Assembly (NCBI RefSeq): GCF_013408795.1
Contig: NZ_JACCCC010000001.1
Span: forward strand, 4,960,001 to 5,024,000
DNA length: 64,000 bases
Source: Spinactinospora alkalitolerans
Lineage (GTDB): Bacteria > Actinomycetota > Actinomycetes > Streptosporangiales > Streptosporangiaceae
Direction: 5' to 3'
Shown here: positions 10,436 through 19,184 of the stretch, piece after piece
How positions within the stretch are numbered: the stretch's first letter is position 1
Layout: the number at the start of each line of letters is the position of its first letter
Notes under the pieces: generated by a model
What the model saw: only the letters and a program-made list of their open reading frames with translations
What the model was told of the DNA's origin: nothing
Databases searched by the model: none
Translations under genes and position numbers: made by a program

Positions 10436-11400
10436 CCAACCCGACGCCTCCCCCGCCCACCGCGGACGACGCCGTCAGGGCCGCGCCGCCGGAGTCATCG
10501 GCGGCCCGGGTCCGCAGGCGGCTGTCCGGCCGGGCCGCGGGCATCGCCGCCGTCGTCATCGCCGTGCTCTGGACGCTGCCCACCGCGGGGCTGTTCGTCT
10601 CCTCCTTCCGCCCGGAGGAGCAGATCAAGACGACCGGGTGGTGGACGTTCTTCAGCGATCCGCGGCTCACCATGGAGAACTACGGCGACGTGCTGTTCGG
10701 CACGGCCAGCCGGGGCCAGCTCGCCAGCTACTTCGTGAACTCGTTCGTCATCACGGTGCCGGCCACGGTGTTCGCGGTGACGCTCGCCGCGCTGGCCGCC
10801 TACGCGCTGGCCTGGATGAACTTCCCCGGGCGCGACTGGCTGTTCCTGGGGATCTTCGCGCTGCAGATCGTACCGCTGCAGATGTCGCTGGTGCCGCTGC
10901 TGCGCTTCTTCTCCGAGGGCGTGAGCATCGGCGACCAGCAGATCCTGCCGGCCTGGGAGCTGCAGGGCGCCTTCCAGTTCACCAACGTGTGGGTGGCGCA
11001 CACGATCTTCGGCCTGCCGCTGGGGATCTTCCTGCTGCACAACTTCATCTCGCAACTGCCGCGCAGCCTGTTCGAGGCCGCGCGGGTGGACGGCGCGGGG
11101 CACGGCGTCATCTTCCGCCGCGTGGTGACTCCGCTGATCGTGCCCGCGCTGGTGTCGCTGGCGATCTTTCAGTTCCTCTGGGTCTGGAACGACCTCCTGG
11201 TGGCGCTGATCTTCGCGGGCGGCAGCGTGGACACCGCCCCGCTCACGGTCCGCCTGGCCGAGATGGCCGGCACCCGGGGCGGCGAATGGCAGCGCCTCAC
11301 GGCCGGCGCGTTCGTCTCCATCGTGGTGCCGCTGGGCGTGTTCTTCGCCCTGCAGCGCTACTTCGTGCGCGGCCTGCTCGCCGGCAGCGTCAAGGGCTGA
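10432..11400 (+). CDS. Sugar ABC transporter permease (AglG-like)
   Basis: A 322-residue MalG/AglG-type permease with six hydrophobic segments and the EAA loop EAARVDGAGHGVIFRRVV near residues 210-227. It starts at a GTG that overlaps the stop of the first permease (GTGA), so translation is coupled. The proline-rich N-terminus before the first helix is cytoplasmic. It forms the heterodimeric channel with the preceding gene product. The gene is last in the operon, 27 bases before a convergent response-regulator gene. Confidence 0.92.
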   Translation: MTNPTPPPPTADDAVRAAPPESSAARVRRRLSGRAAGIAAVVIAVLWTLPTAGLFVSSFRPEEQIKTTGWWTFFSDPRLTMENYGDVLFGTASRGQLASYFVNSFVITVPATVFAVTLAALAAYALAWMNFPGRDWLFLGIFALQIVPLQMSLVPLLRFFSEGVSIGDQQILPAWELQGAFQFTNVWVAHTIFGLPLGIFLLHNFISQLPRSLFEAARVDGAGHGVIFRRVVTPLIVPALVSLAIFQFLWVWNDLLVALIFAGGSVDTAPLTVRLAEMAGTRGGEWQRLTAGAFVSIVVPLGVFFALQRYFVRGLLAGSVKG

Positions 11401-11427
11401 TCCGGCCCGGCCGCCCGGCACGGCCCG

Positions 11428-12084
11428 CTACCGCACCAGGCCCGACTGGTAGGCGATCACCACCAGTTGGGCCCGATCGCGGGCGTGCAGCTTGACCATG
11501 GAGCGGCTGACGTGGGTGCGGGCGGTGGCGGGGCTGACCACCAGGCGCTCGGCGATCTCCTCGTTGGTCAGCCCCTCGCCGACCAGGCCCAGCACCTCGC
11601 GCTCGCGGTCGGTGAGCAGGCCCAGCTCGGGGCGGGGGGCGTGGCGGGCGCCCGAGCCCGTGGTGAACGCCGCGATGACGCGGCGGGTCACCGACGGCGA
11701 CAGCAGCGATTCGCCCTCGGCCGCGAGCCGGACCGCCCGCAGCAGCTCCTCCGGCTCGCTGTCCTTGATCAGGAACCCGGCCGCCCCGGCGCGCAGCGCG
11801 TCGAACACGTACTCGTCGAGCTCGAACGTCGTGAGCACCACCACGCGGGTCCCGGTCAGCCGGTCGTCGGCGGCGATCTCGCGCAGCGCGGCGATGCCGT
11901 CCATGACGGGCATGCGCACGTCCATCAGGACCACATCGGGCCGCTCCCTGCGCACCAGCTCCAGCGCCTCGCGGCCGTCGGCGGCCTCGCCCGCGAGCTC
12001 CAGGTCGTCCTCCGCCTCGATCAGCACCCGCAGCCCCATCCGCACCAGGGCCTGGTCGTCGGCGACGGCCACCCTGACGCTCAC
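11428..12084 (-). CDS. NarL/LuxR-family response regulator
   Basis: A 218-residue regulator. The receiver domain starts VRVAVADDQALVRMG, with the phospho-acceptor Asp in DVVLMDVRMPVMDG and the switch lysine in GFLIKDSEPEE. The C-terminal LuxR helix-turn-helix reads LTDREREVLGLVGEGLTNEE. The GTG start overlaps the kinase stop (GTGA), so the pair is translationally coupled. It should be phosphorylated by the kinase encoded just upstream. Target genes are not evident. Confidence 0.93.
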   Translation of the reverse strand: MSVRVAVADDQALVRMGLRVLIEAEDDLELAGEAADGREALELVRRERPDVVLMDVRMPVMDGIAALREIAADDRLTGTRVVVLTTFELDEYVFDALRAGAAGFLIKDSEPEELLRAVRLAAEGESLLSPSVTRRVIAAFTTGSGARHAPRPELGLLTDREREVLGLVGEGLTNEEIAERLVVSPATARTHVSRSMVKLHARDRAQLVVIAYQSGLVR

Positions 12085-13283
12085 CGATCGCCCCCGGTCG
12101 GCAGCGGCAGCTCGGCCCGCACGGCGAACCCGCCACCGGAGCGCGGACCGGCGTGCAGGGCTCCGCCGACGGCACGGGCGCGCTCGCGCATCCCGGCCAG
12201 CCCGTTGCCCTCGGCCGGCGGCGCCTCGGGCCGGGCGGGACCGTTGTCGGTCACCTCCACGACGACCTCCATCGGCCGGTAGGCGATGCGCACGTCGGCC
12301 TCCGCTCCTTCGGCGTGCCGCACCACGTTGGTCAGTGCCTCCTGGACGATGCGGTAGGCCGCGTGGTCCACGGCCGCGGGCAGCTCGACGGGGTCCCCAT
12401 CGGTGCGCACCCGCGCCCGGCGGCCCGCGGCGGTGATCGCGGCGACCAGGTCCTCCAGTCGGTCCAGCCCGGGCAGCGGCGCCCGCTCGTCGTCGCCCCC
12501 GACGCCGGGGTCGCGGAAGACCGCCAGCGTACCGCGCAGCTCCTCCAGCGCGTCCCTGCTGGTCCGCCGGATCGCCTCCAGCGAGGGCACGACCTGCTCC
12601 GGGCGCTTGTGCAGCACGTGCAGCGCCACACCGGCCTGCATGCTGATCACCGAGAGGCTGTGCCCGACGACGTCGTGCACCTCGCGGGCGATGCGCAGCC
12701 GCTCCTCGTAGGCGTAGCGGCGCAGCTCCTGCTCCCGGTCCCGGCGGGCTCCCTCGCGGCGGGTGCGCACGATGACGCCCAGGGCGGCGGGGGCGAGCAG
12801 GAGGGTCAGCCCGAACACGGCCCCCGTCAGCAGCTCGCCGTTGAGCAGCCCCAGGTAGGGGCGGTCGAGGTAGCCGGAGAGCAGCAGCGGCACGGCCAGG
12901 GCCGTCCACGGCGCCCAGGCCCGCAGCGGCAGTGCGGCCGCGGTGGAGAACACCACCACGGCCAGCAGCAGCAGAATCGGGCCGAACGGGTTGCCCAGCG
13001 CGAGGAAGGCCGTGACGGCCGATGCGGTCACAGCGAGGGCCGTGCGGGGCCGGAGCCTGCGCACCATCACGCCCGCGGCGGCCGCGAACACGGCGGCGTG
13101 GGTGGCCGGTGACAGCGGCGCGGCGTCCACCCGGTCGGGCCACCCGGGGCCGGGCCCTCCCTGGCCGGGCGGGCCCCAGTGCTCGAACGCCGTCTGGCCG
13201 CGCGTCACGGCGAGCACCAGGAGGCCGAGGAGGAGCCCCAGCGGCACGTCCACGGCGAGGATCCGGCCGGCCTTGCGCGTCAT
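12081..13283 (-). CDS. NarL-type sensor histidine kinase (HisKA_3)
   Basis: A 400-residue membrane kinase. The N-terminal half has about five hydrophobic segments without a large extracellular loop. The dimerisation domain carries the phospho-accepting histidine in REVHDVVGHSLSVI, and the C-terminus has a HATPase with EALTNVVRHAEG and GNGLAGMRERA. This layout resembles DesK-type kinases that sense membrane or cell-wall states. The signal is unknown. The gene is divergent from the SHOCT-type membrane protein gene. Confidence 0.92.
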   Translation of the reverse strand: MTRKAGRILAVDVPLGLLLGLLVLAVTRGQTAFEHWGPPGQGGPGPGWPDRVDAAPLSPATHAAVFAAAAGVMVRRLRPRTALAVTASAVTAFLALGNPFGPILLLLAVVVFSTAAALPLRAWAPWTALAVPLLLSGYLDRPYLGLLNGELLTGAVFGLTLLLAPAALGVIVRTRREGARRDREQELRRYAYEERLRIAREVHDVVGHSLSVISMQAGVALHVLHKRPEQVVPSLEAIRRTSRDALEELRGTLAVFRDPGVGGDDERAPLPGLDRLEDLVAAITAAGRRARVRTDGDPVELPAAVDHAAYRIVQEALTNVVRHAEGAEADVRIAYRPMEVVVEVTDNGPARPEAPPAEGNGLAGMRERARAVGGALHAGPRSGGGFAVRAELPLPTGGDR

Positions 13284-13485
13284 GGGCTTGCGCGCCTCCC
13301 CTCACCGCGGGTCCGCCACCGCCGGCGCCGGGCCCGCTCACCGGCCGCCGTCATCCCGACGATAGTTCGCGCGGGCCCGCCCGGCGTCGTGCCGGAGGCG
13401 TACCGCGGCTACGCGCGCGGACGTAGCCGCGAAGCCGCGCACCGGGCGATGACGCGCGTAGCGGCCGGCGGCCAGGCTCGGTTGT

Positions 13486-13860
13486 ATGGACACTGCATTG
13501 AGCACCGCTTTGGACACCGCACCGAACATCACGCCGACCGCCGGGGCCGCGGGACTCACCGCGTTGGCCGCCCATCCCGGACCGCCCTGGGGCGGTGGAC
13601 CGCCCCCGTTCCTTCCAGCCGTGGGAGCCGCCATGTTCCTCGTCATCGCCCTGCTGATCGGGCTGGGCGTCTTCCTGCTCAGCCGCCGCGGCGGCGGCCG
13701 CCGCCCGCCATGGGCGAGCGCACCCGAACCGCCCGAGGCGGGCGCCAGGCGGGTGCTGGCCGACCGCTTCGCCGCCGGTGACATCGGCGTCGACGAATTC
13801 ATGGAGCGCGCCGGCGCCCTGAACTGGGTGCCGGGTGAGGACTCCGGAGCCAAGCGATGA
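13486..13860 (+). CDS. Small membrane protein with SHOCT-like C-terminus
   Basis: A 124-residue protein with one central membrane segment (AAMFLVIALLIGLGVFLLS, about residues 49-67). Its C-terminal stretch RRVLADRFAAGDIGVDEFM resembles a SHOCT (short C-terminal) motif. SHOCT domains occur on many unrelated proteins and may mediate oligomerisation. The N-terminus is rich in Ala, Thr and Pro. Its stop overlaps the next start (ATGA), suggesting a joint function with the following membrane protein. The function is unknown. Confidence 0.75.
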   Translation: MDTALSTALDTAPNITPTAGAAGLTALAAHPGPPWGGGPPPFLPAVGAAMFLVIALLIGLGVFLLSRRGGGRRPPWASAPEPPEAGARRVLADRFAAGDIGVDEFMERAGALNWVPGEDSGAKR

Positions 13861-14438
13861 CGGCGACGCCCCGCCAGGACCGGACCCGGGGGCGTCCGCG
13901 CCCCCGGACCGGTTCGCTCCCCGCGTTCCCTCGGCTCTCCCCGGCCTGGCGCAAGACGGTGCTGAGCGCGCACGTCGTCGCGTCGGTCGGCTGGCTCGGC
14001 GCCCAGGTGTGCCTGGTGACGCTGCTGGCCGCGGGCCTGGCCGACGACGACCCCGCGCGGGTCGGCGCGGTCTACGGCGCCGCGGGCCTGCTGGTCTCCA
14101 CCCTGGTCGCCCCCGTGAGCCTCACCGCGCTGGCCACCGGCCTCGTGCTCTCGCTGGGCACCCCGTGGGGCCTGGCCCGCCACTGGTGGGTGCTGATCAA
14201 GCTGGGGTTGACCGCGCTCCTGGTGGTCGGAAGCAACTTCAGCCTCGGCCCGCAGGTCCTGGAGCTGGCTGCGGCGACGGCGGACGGCTCGGTGCCGCCC
14301 CCGCTGCTCGAACGGGCCAGGACCGTCATCGCCCTGTCGGTGGCGCTGACGGTGCTGCTGGCCGCCACGCTGCTGTCGACGGTCAAGCCCTTCGGCCGGG
14401 TCCGCCGGCGCGCGGGGGCGCCGGCGGCACGCGGCTAA
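13857..14438 (+). CDS. DUF2269-like integral membrane protein
   Basis: A 193-residue protein with four predicted membrane segments after a basic, proline-rich N-terminus. The segment VLSAHVVASVGWLGAQVCLV and the RHWWVLIKLGLTALLV helix are typical of small DUF2269-like actinobacterial membrane proteins. It is translationally coupled to the SHOCT protein. Its stop overlaps by four bases the stop of the convergent gene on the other strand. No enzymatic motif is visible. Confidence 0.72.
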   Translation: MTATPRQDRTRGRPRPRTGSLPAFPRLSPAWRKTVLSAHVVASVGWLGAQVCLVTLLAAGLADDDPARVGAVYGAAGLLVSTLVAPVSLTALATGLVLSLGTPWGLARHWWVLIKLGLTALLVVGSNFSLGPQVLELAAATADGSVPPPLLERARTVIALSVALTVLLAATLLSTVKPFGRVRRRAGAPAARG

Positions 14439-15319
14439 GCGGGCTGGTCCCCGTAGTCGTAGTCGTTGTCGCGCAGCGTCGAGATGACGGTGTCGATGGT
14501 CTCCTCCGTCAGGGCGTCGTCGACCCCGGTGTCGGCGATGACCAGGAAGACGCGCACGCCCGTGTCGTCCTGGTCGGCCGGGACCGCGACCGCGTGCACG
14601 ACCCCGCCGGGCGGCTGGCAGTCGGCGTCGGGCTGCTGCACCGTCGCGTCGATCACGGCGTGGTGGCCCGTCAGGTCGTTGGAGGAGAACGCCTCGACCG
14701 AGCGCACCGACGTGGCGGCCCTGCCCCCGGCCTCGGTCTCGAACGCGTACTCGGCCCACTTCAGCGCGACGTTCCGGGCCATCTCCTCGGTGTCGTCGGT
14801 GTCGGTGACGGCCTGGGCCCCGACGTCGGCGCGCGATCCCCAGGTCTCGCAGGGGTTCTCCTTGTACAGGGAGGTGCCGCCCATGCCGAGGACCGGCTGG
14901 CCGTCATCGTCCTCGTAGCCCCGGAGGTGGGTGGGGCCGTCGAAGACCCAGCCGTCGTCGCTGGGCGGGATCTCGTAGACGAAGCCCCACTTGGTGACGC
15001 TCGCCAGCTGCCAGCCCTCCTGCATGAGGGGCACGGGCGGGGGCGGGGAGGACGGCTCCTGCGTCGGCTCCGGTTCCCCGGCCGGCTCGGGTTCGGGCTC
15101 GCTGCTCTCCTCGGCGGGCGCGGCGGGGGCCGCCGCCTGCTGCGCGTTCCCGCGCAGGCTGATCACCACCACCGTCACGGCGATGACCAGCACGGCCGCG
15201 AACACGATGGCGAGGAGCGCCACCATCATGGGGCCGGGTCCGCCGGAGGCTCGGGGGGTCGGGGCACCGCCCTGAGGGTGGCCCCAGTTGTCCGGTCGCT
15301 GGTTTCCAGGCCAATTCAC
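14435..15319 (-). CDS. Membrane-anchored protein with a DUF8017-like extracytoplasmic domain
   Basis: A 294-residue protein. A short Gly/Pro-rich cytoplasmic tail is followed by one membrane helix (MMVALLAIVFAAVLVIAVTV, about residues 31-50). A Glu/Pro linker (SSEPEPEPAGEPEPTQEPSS) leads to a folded domain of about 190 residues with two cysteines that could pair (PCETW and DADCQPP). The arrangement is typical of actinomycete surface proteins of unknown role. The DUF assignment is from recall of the layout and is uncertain. Confidence 0.7.
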   Translation of the reverse strand: MNWPGNQRPDNWGHPQGGAPTPRASGGPGPMMVALLAIVFAAVLVIAVTVVVISLRGNAQQAAAPAAPAEESSEPEPEPAGEPEPTQEPSSPPPPVPLMQEGWQLASVTKWGFVYEIPPSDDGWVFDGPTHLRGYEDDDGQPVLGMGGTSLYKENPCETWGSRADVGAQAVTDTDDTEEMARNVALKWAEYAFETEAGGRAATSVRSVEAFSSNDLTGHHAVIDATVQQPDADCQPPGGVVHAVAVPADQDDTGVRVFLVIADTGVDDALTEETIDTVISTLRDNDYDYGDQPA

Positions 15320-15351
15320 GGGTCCGACTCTAGCGGTTCCGCACCTTTGTG

Positions 15352-15527
15352 CCGATCTCGAACTTGATTTCCAAGCTCAGCCACAGGATGGAGTAGGCGT
15401 GCGGGTGGGCGATCTCCGTCCAAGGGCCTTCGGCCACACGAGAGGATCGCCCAGTCACCGCGAATCCCTCCTGTGGCCGAGGTCCAGAACCCCCGATGGC
15501 TGAGCTTGAAACTCAAGTCGGGATCGG
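15352..15527. repeat. Structured intergenic repeat, copy A
   Basis: Arms 15352-15383 and 15497-15527 form a nearly perfect inverted repeat of about 31 bases, including TGGCTGAGCTTG. Nested inside are GCCACAGGA (15380-15388) pairing with TCCTGTGGC (15469-15477), GGGCGATC (15407-15414) with GATCGCCC (15445-15452), and a GGCC-TTC-GGCC hairpin. The element fills the gap between two minus-strand genes. Related copies lie near 24.5 kb and 49.5 kb. It could be a MITE-like element or a structured RNA. Confidence 0.75.
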
Positions 15528-15538
15528 CCGGATCACTC

Positions 15539-16402
15539 TCAGGCGCGCAGAGCGGCGCGGGCCGCGTCCATCGCCGTGGTGCGGTACGCGGCGCCGAACA
15601 GGCACACGTGCACCAGCAGCGGGTGGAGCTGGTGCAGGGCGATCCGGTCGCGCCACCCCGCGGCCAGCGGCGCCGCCTCGTTGTAGGCGTCGCGCACGCG
15701 GTCCAGGTGCGGCAGGCCGAACAGCGAGAGCATGGCGAGGTCGGTCTCGCGGTGGCCGCCGTGCGCGGCGGGGTCCACGACGACCGCTCCGTCCCCCTGC
15801 CACATCACGTTGCCGCTCCACAGGTCGCCGTGCACGCGGGACGGCGGTTCGGGGTCGCCGGCCAGGTCCCCGACGGAGCCGATGACCTTCTCCACGACGC
15901 GGACGTCGCCCGGTGTGAGCGCGCCCCGGTCGGCGGCCCGCTCCAGGAAGGGGGCGAGCCGCTGCCGGGCGTAGAACTCCGGCCACGACGGGGACGGGGT
16001 GTTGTCCAGCGGCAGCGGGCCGATGAACCCGTCCCAGTCCGCTCCGAAGGAGTCCGCGCCGGCCAGGTGCATCGCGGCGAGCCGCCGCCCGAAGTCCTCC
16101 GCCGCCGCCGGCGAGGGCGGCCGCTCCTCGATCCAGGACAGCACAAGGGTGTCGGCGTCCCAGCCGACCACCTCGGGCACCGGGGCCCCGGGGGCCCGGC
16201 CCAGCCAGTCCAGTCCCAGCGCCTCGGCGCGGAACAGGCCGGACAACCGCTCGCCGCGGTCGGGCACCGCCTTGGCGAACAGCGGCGTGCCGTCGGCGAG
16301 CGTGACGCGGTGCAGCTCCCAGTCGTGGCTGGTTCCCAGCGGGGCGGTCTCGGCGACCTCGCGACCGGTCAGTTCGGCGACGCGCGCTGCGACGGGTTCC
16401 AT
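15539..16402 (-). CDS. Fructosamine kinase-family protein
   Basis: A 287-residue protein of the fructosamine-3-kinase/YniA family. Such enzymes phosphorylate ketosamines or ribulosamines on glycated proteins, starting their repair. The catalytic loop motif HGDLWSGNVMW is at about residues 190-200 and the metal-binding VVDPAAHGGHRETDLAM follows. Early VAELTGREVAETAPLGTSHDW also matches the family. The stop is 12 bases from repeat copy A. The stop-to-start gap to the phosphatase gene upstream is only 7 bases, implying an operon. Confidence 0.9.
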   Translation of the reverse strand: MEPVAARVAELTGREVAETAPLGTSHDWELHRVTLADGTPLFAKAVPDRGERLSGLFRAEALGLDWLGRAPGAPVPEVVGWDADTLVLSWIEERPPSPAAAEDFGRRLAAMHLAGADSFGADWDGFIGPLPLDNTPSPSWPEFYARQRLAPFLERAADRGALTPGDVRVVEKVIGSVGDLAGDPEPPSRVHGDLWSGNVMWQGDGAVVVDPAAHGGHRETDLAMLSLFGLPHLDRVRDAYNEAAPLAAGWRDRIALHQLHPLLVHVCLFGAAYRTTAMDAARAALRA

Positions 16403-16409
16403 GCGCCGC

Positions 16410-16940
16410 CTACCTCTTGCCGAGCAGGGCGGTCAGCTCGTCGGTGAGGCCCTTGCTCGCCGCCTCGACCATGTTCAGCACGGTGGTGAATCCGTCGTCG
16501 CCGCCGTAGTAGGGGTCGGGCACCTCGGGGTTCGGGCCGGCGCCCGGCGCGAACGAGCGGAACAGCCGGACCCGTTCCTCGGCCTGCGCCGGGTCGGCCG
16601 TGACCGCCTCGACGAGGCGGCGCAGGTCGGCGAAGTTGTCGGTGTCCATGGCCAGGATCAGGTCCCGCTCGGCGAACCAGACCGCGTCGAACCGGCGGGC
16701 GACGTGGTCGGTGGTGTAGCCGTGCACGCGCAGCACCGAGGCGGCCCGGGTGTCCATGTCCGACCCGATGTGCCAGTCCCCCGTTCCAGCGCTGTCCACA
16801 CGCACGGAGTCGGCCAGTCCGGCGTGTTCGAGATCGGCCAGCAGCACCTTCTCCGCCATCGGGGAGCGGCAGATGTTGCCCAGGCAGACCACGCAGATGC
16901 GGTACGGCCCGGCGGGATCACGAGGTTGCGGCAAGCTCAT
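16410..16940 (-). CDS. Low-molecular-weight protein tyrosine phosphatase
   Basis: A 176-residue phosphatase. The P-loop CLGNICRS (C-x5-R-S) lies near the N-terminus and the general-acid aspartate is in VPDPYYGG near the C-terminus. Both are diagnostic for the family, which removes phosphate from protein tyrosines. I took the ATG at 16940; an in-frame GTG at 16949 is also possible, since neither has a clear ribosome binding site. It is probably co-transcribed with the fructosamine kinase-like gene. The pairing of a phosphatase and a protein-repair kinase may be incidental. Confidence 0.92.
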   Translation of the reverse strand: MSLPQPRDPAGPYRICVVCLGNICRSPMAEKVLLADLEHAGLADSVRVDSAGTGDWHIGSDMDTRAASVLRVHGYTTDHVARRFDAVWFAERDLILAMDTDNFADLRRLVEAVTADPAQAEERVRLFRSFAPGAGPNPEVPDPYYGGDDGFTTVLNMVEAASKGLTDELTALLGKR

Positions 16941-17014
16941 GGGGCCCACGGTAGCCCAGGAGCCCGCGTGGACGGGGAAGATGAGGCCGTGACCAGCGCG
17001 GTTCGCGCGTCCGG

Positions 17015-17446
17015 CTACCCCTTGGGCAGCCGGACCACGGTGACGAAGAAGTCGTCGATCTGCCGCACGACGTTGATGAACTGGTCGAAGTCGACCGGTT
17101 TGGTCACGTAGGCGTTGGCGTGCAGCCGGTAGCTGCGCACGATGTCCTCCTCGGCCTCGGAGGTGGTGAGGACGACGACCGGGATGTGCGACAGGTCCTC
17201 GTCCTTCTTCACCTCCTCCAGCACCTCGCGCCCGTCCTTGCGGGGCAGGTTCAGGTCGAGCAGGACGAGGTGCGGGCGCGGCGCTTCGGCGTACTCCCCC
17301 TCGCGGCGCAGGAAGCGCAGCGCCTCGACGCCGTCGGAGACGACGTGCAGGCGGTTGCCGACCTTGTGCTCCTCGAACGCCTCCTTGGTCATGAGGACGT
17401 CGCCGGGGTCGTCCTCGACCAGCAGCACCTCTATGGGTTGCACCAT
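17015..17446 (-). CDS. Single-domain response regulator (Rcp1-like)
   Basis: A 143-residue stand-alone receiver. Acidic residues sit in [10 protein letters not shown], the phospho-acceptor Asp in [13 protein letters not shown], Thr in [11 protein letters not shown] and Lys in [12 protein letters not shown]. The pattern matches Rcp1-like receivers that pair with bacteriophytochrome-type kinases. The ATG at 17446 has GAGGTC in front; a longer upstream reading lacks receiver-like sequence. It is last in a three-gene signalling operon and has no output domain, so it probably relays phosphate or acts by protein contact. Confidence 0.92.
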   Translation of the reverse strand: MVQPIEVLLVEDDPGDVLMTKEAFEEHKVGNRLHVVSDGVEALRFLRREGEYAEAPRPHLVLLDLNLPRKDGREVLEEVKKDEDLSHIPVVVLTTSEAEEDIVRSYRLHANAYVTKPVDFDQFINVVRQIDDFFVTVVRLPKG

Positions 17447-17465
17447 CGTGACCTCGCTCAATGCC

Positions 17466-19184
17466 TCAGACCTTCTCGGGATCGTTCCCGCGCTCGCGGG
17501 AGGCGCTCTCATTGCCGCTCTCGTTGCCGACGAAGGCGAACTCCTCGGGGAAGCCGGCGTCGGCGCCGGCCTCCTCGGTGGAGTCCTCGGCGGACTCCTT
17601 CTCCTGGGTGTCGACGGGCAGCGACCAGCAGATGCTGGTCCCCGACCCCTCCGACTCGGCGCCCAGCCAGATGCGCCCGCCGTGGAACTCCACGATCTTC
17701 TTGCACATGGCCAGGCCGATGCCCGTGCCACCGTACTTGTCACGGGTGTGCAGCCGCTGAAAGATCACGAAGATGCGCTCGGCGTACTGCGGCTCGATGC
17801 CGATCCCATTATCGGTGCAGCAGAACACCCATTCGGCGCCCTCCCTGCGCGCGCTCACGTGGACGCGCGCCGGATCATCGCCGCGGAATTTCACGGCGTT
17901 GCCGATGAGGTTGAAGAAGACCTGGGTGAGCAGGGTCTTGTCGCCCCGGACCACGGGCAGGTCGTCGCCGGTGACGACGGCCTCGGCCTCCTCCAGCGCC
18001 GCGTCCAGGCTGCGCAGGGCCTCGTTGAGCGCGACGTTGAGGTCGACGGCGCCGAAGTTCTTGGTCCGCCCCACCCTGGAGAACGCCAGCAGGTCGTTGA
18101 TAAGCGTCTGCATGCGCTTGGCGCCCTCGACGGCGAAGTCGATGTAGGAGTCGGCGCGCTCGTCGAGCCGACCGTGGTAGCGCCGCTGCAGCAACTGGCA
18201 GAAACTGGCCACCTTGCGCAGCGGCTCCTGGAGGTCATGGGAGGCGACGTAGGCGAACTGCTCCAGCTCCAGGTTGGAACGGCGCAGCTCCTCGGTCTGG
18301 CGCTCCAATAGCTCCGACTGCTCCTGCAGGGTGCGCCGGGCGGTGCCGACCTCTTCGAGGTCGCAGACGATGCGCTCGCGCATGCCGTCGACGTCGCGGC
18401 CGACCCGCTGGATCTCCGGCGGCCCCTCCAGGGCGATGCGGTGGGCGTAGTAGCCGTCGGAGACCTGCTGGAGGTGCCGGCCGAGCTGGTCGAGGGGGCG
18501 CAGCACCCAGTGCTGGAGCATCACCCACAGGAACGTGCACAGCACCACCACGACCACCCCCACCAGCACCAGCAGCGCGATGAGCTGCTGGGTCGCCGAC
18601 GTCAGGCCGTCCCTGGCTTCGACGAGCTCCTGGTTGATGCGCCGTTCGAGCTGCTGGCCGGCCAGGCGCAGGTCGTTGAACCGCTCGCGGCCGAGCCGGT
18701 AGTCGGTCGAGGTGATCTCCTCGCCCCGCTCGACCTTGTCCAGCGTGGGCTCGGCGAAGTCGCGCTCCCACGCCTCACCGGCCGCCAGCAGCTCCGCGAT
18801 GTCGGAGTCGATCTCCTCGTTGTCCAGCGCCACGTCCCTGAGGACCGGCAGGGTCTCCTCAAGGGTGGTGACGCCCCGCCGGTAGGGGGAGAGGAAGTCG
18901 GTGTCCTCGGTGAGCGCGTAGCCGCGGACGCCGTTGTCCTGGTTGAGGTAGGCGGTCAGGGTGCGCTGGACGGCGCTCTGGGCCGGGGTCAGCTGGTCGA
19001 CCTGGCGCATGATCGCGTCCCGGGCCTCCAGCGCGTTGAGCGTGATGGTGGAGACCAGCGCGACCAGGACCACGCCGACCGCGGCGAGCAGGACGGTGAC
19101 GCGGCGCCGCAGCGTCCAGGGCCGCCGCTCGGTGCGTCCGGCGCCGGGGGCCGCGGCGGTCTCGGGGCCGTCGGGCCGGCTCAC
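17466..19184 (-). CDS. CHASE3/HAMP sensor histidine kinase
   Basis: A 572-residue membrane kinase. An N-terminal helix (about 27-50), a helical extracytoplasmic CHASE3-type domain, a second helix (about 200-225) and a HAMP linker precede a HisKA domain. The histidine is in [17 protein letters not shown], as in phytochrome-like kinases. The ATPase has the N box [11 protein letters not shown] and [25 protein letters not shown]. An acidic C-terminal tail follows. No chromophore domain is present. It overlaps the phosphatase stop by four bases and precedes the single-domain receiver, its likely partner. Confidence 0.93.
   Translation of the reverse strand: MSRPDGPETAAAPGAGRTERRPWTLRRRVTVLLAAVGVVLVALVSTITLNALEARDAIMRQVDQLTPAQSAVQRTLTAYLNQDNGVRGYALTEDTDFLSPYRRGVTTLEETLPVLRDVALDNEEIDSDIAELLAAGEAWERDFAEPTLDKVERGEEITSTDYRLGRERFNDLRLAGQQLERRINQELVEARDGLTSATQQLIALLVLVGVVVVVLCTFLWVMLQHWVLRPLDQLGRHLQQVSDGYYAHRIALEGPPEIQRVGRDVDGMRERIVCDLEEVGTARRTLQEQSELLERQTEELRRSNLELEQFAYVASHDLQEPLRKVASFCQLLQRRYHGRLDERADSYIDFAVEGAKRMQTLINDLLAFSRVGRTKNFGAVDLNVALNEALRSLDAALEEAEAVVTGDDLPVVRGDKTLLTQVFFNLIGNAVKFRGDDPARVHVSARREGAEWVFCCTDNGIGIEPQYAERIFVIFQRLHTRDKYGGTGIGLAMCKKIVEFHGGRIWLGAESEGSGTSICWSLPVDTQEKESAEDSTEEAGADAGFPEEFAFVGNESGNESASRERGNDPEKV

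Noticed and set aside
15316-15516. Small minus-strand frame sharing RRP(L/V)DG(D/N)RPPAR with a frame at 49346-49552
   Set aside because: The shared peptide follows from the nucleotide repeat; there is no ribosome binding site, copy B does not keep the frame, and codon changes do not favour silent positions.
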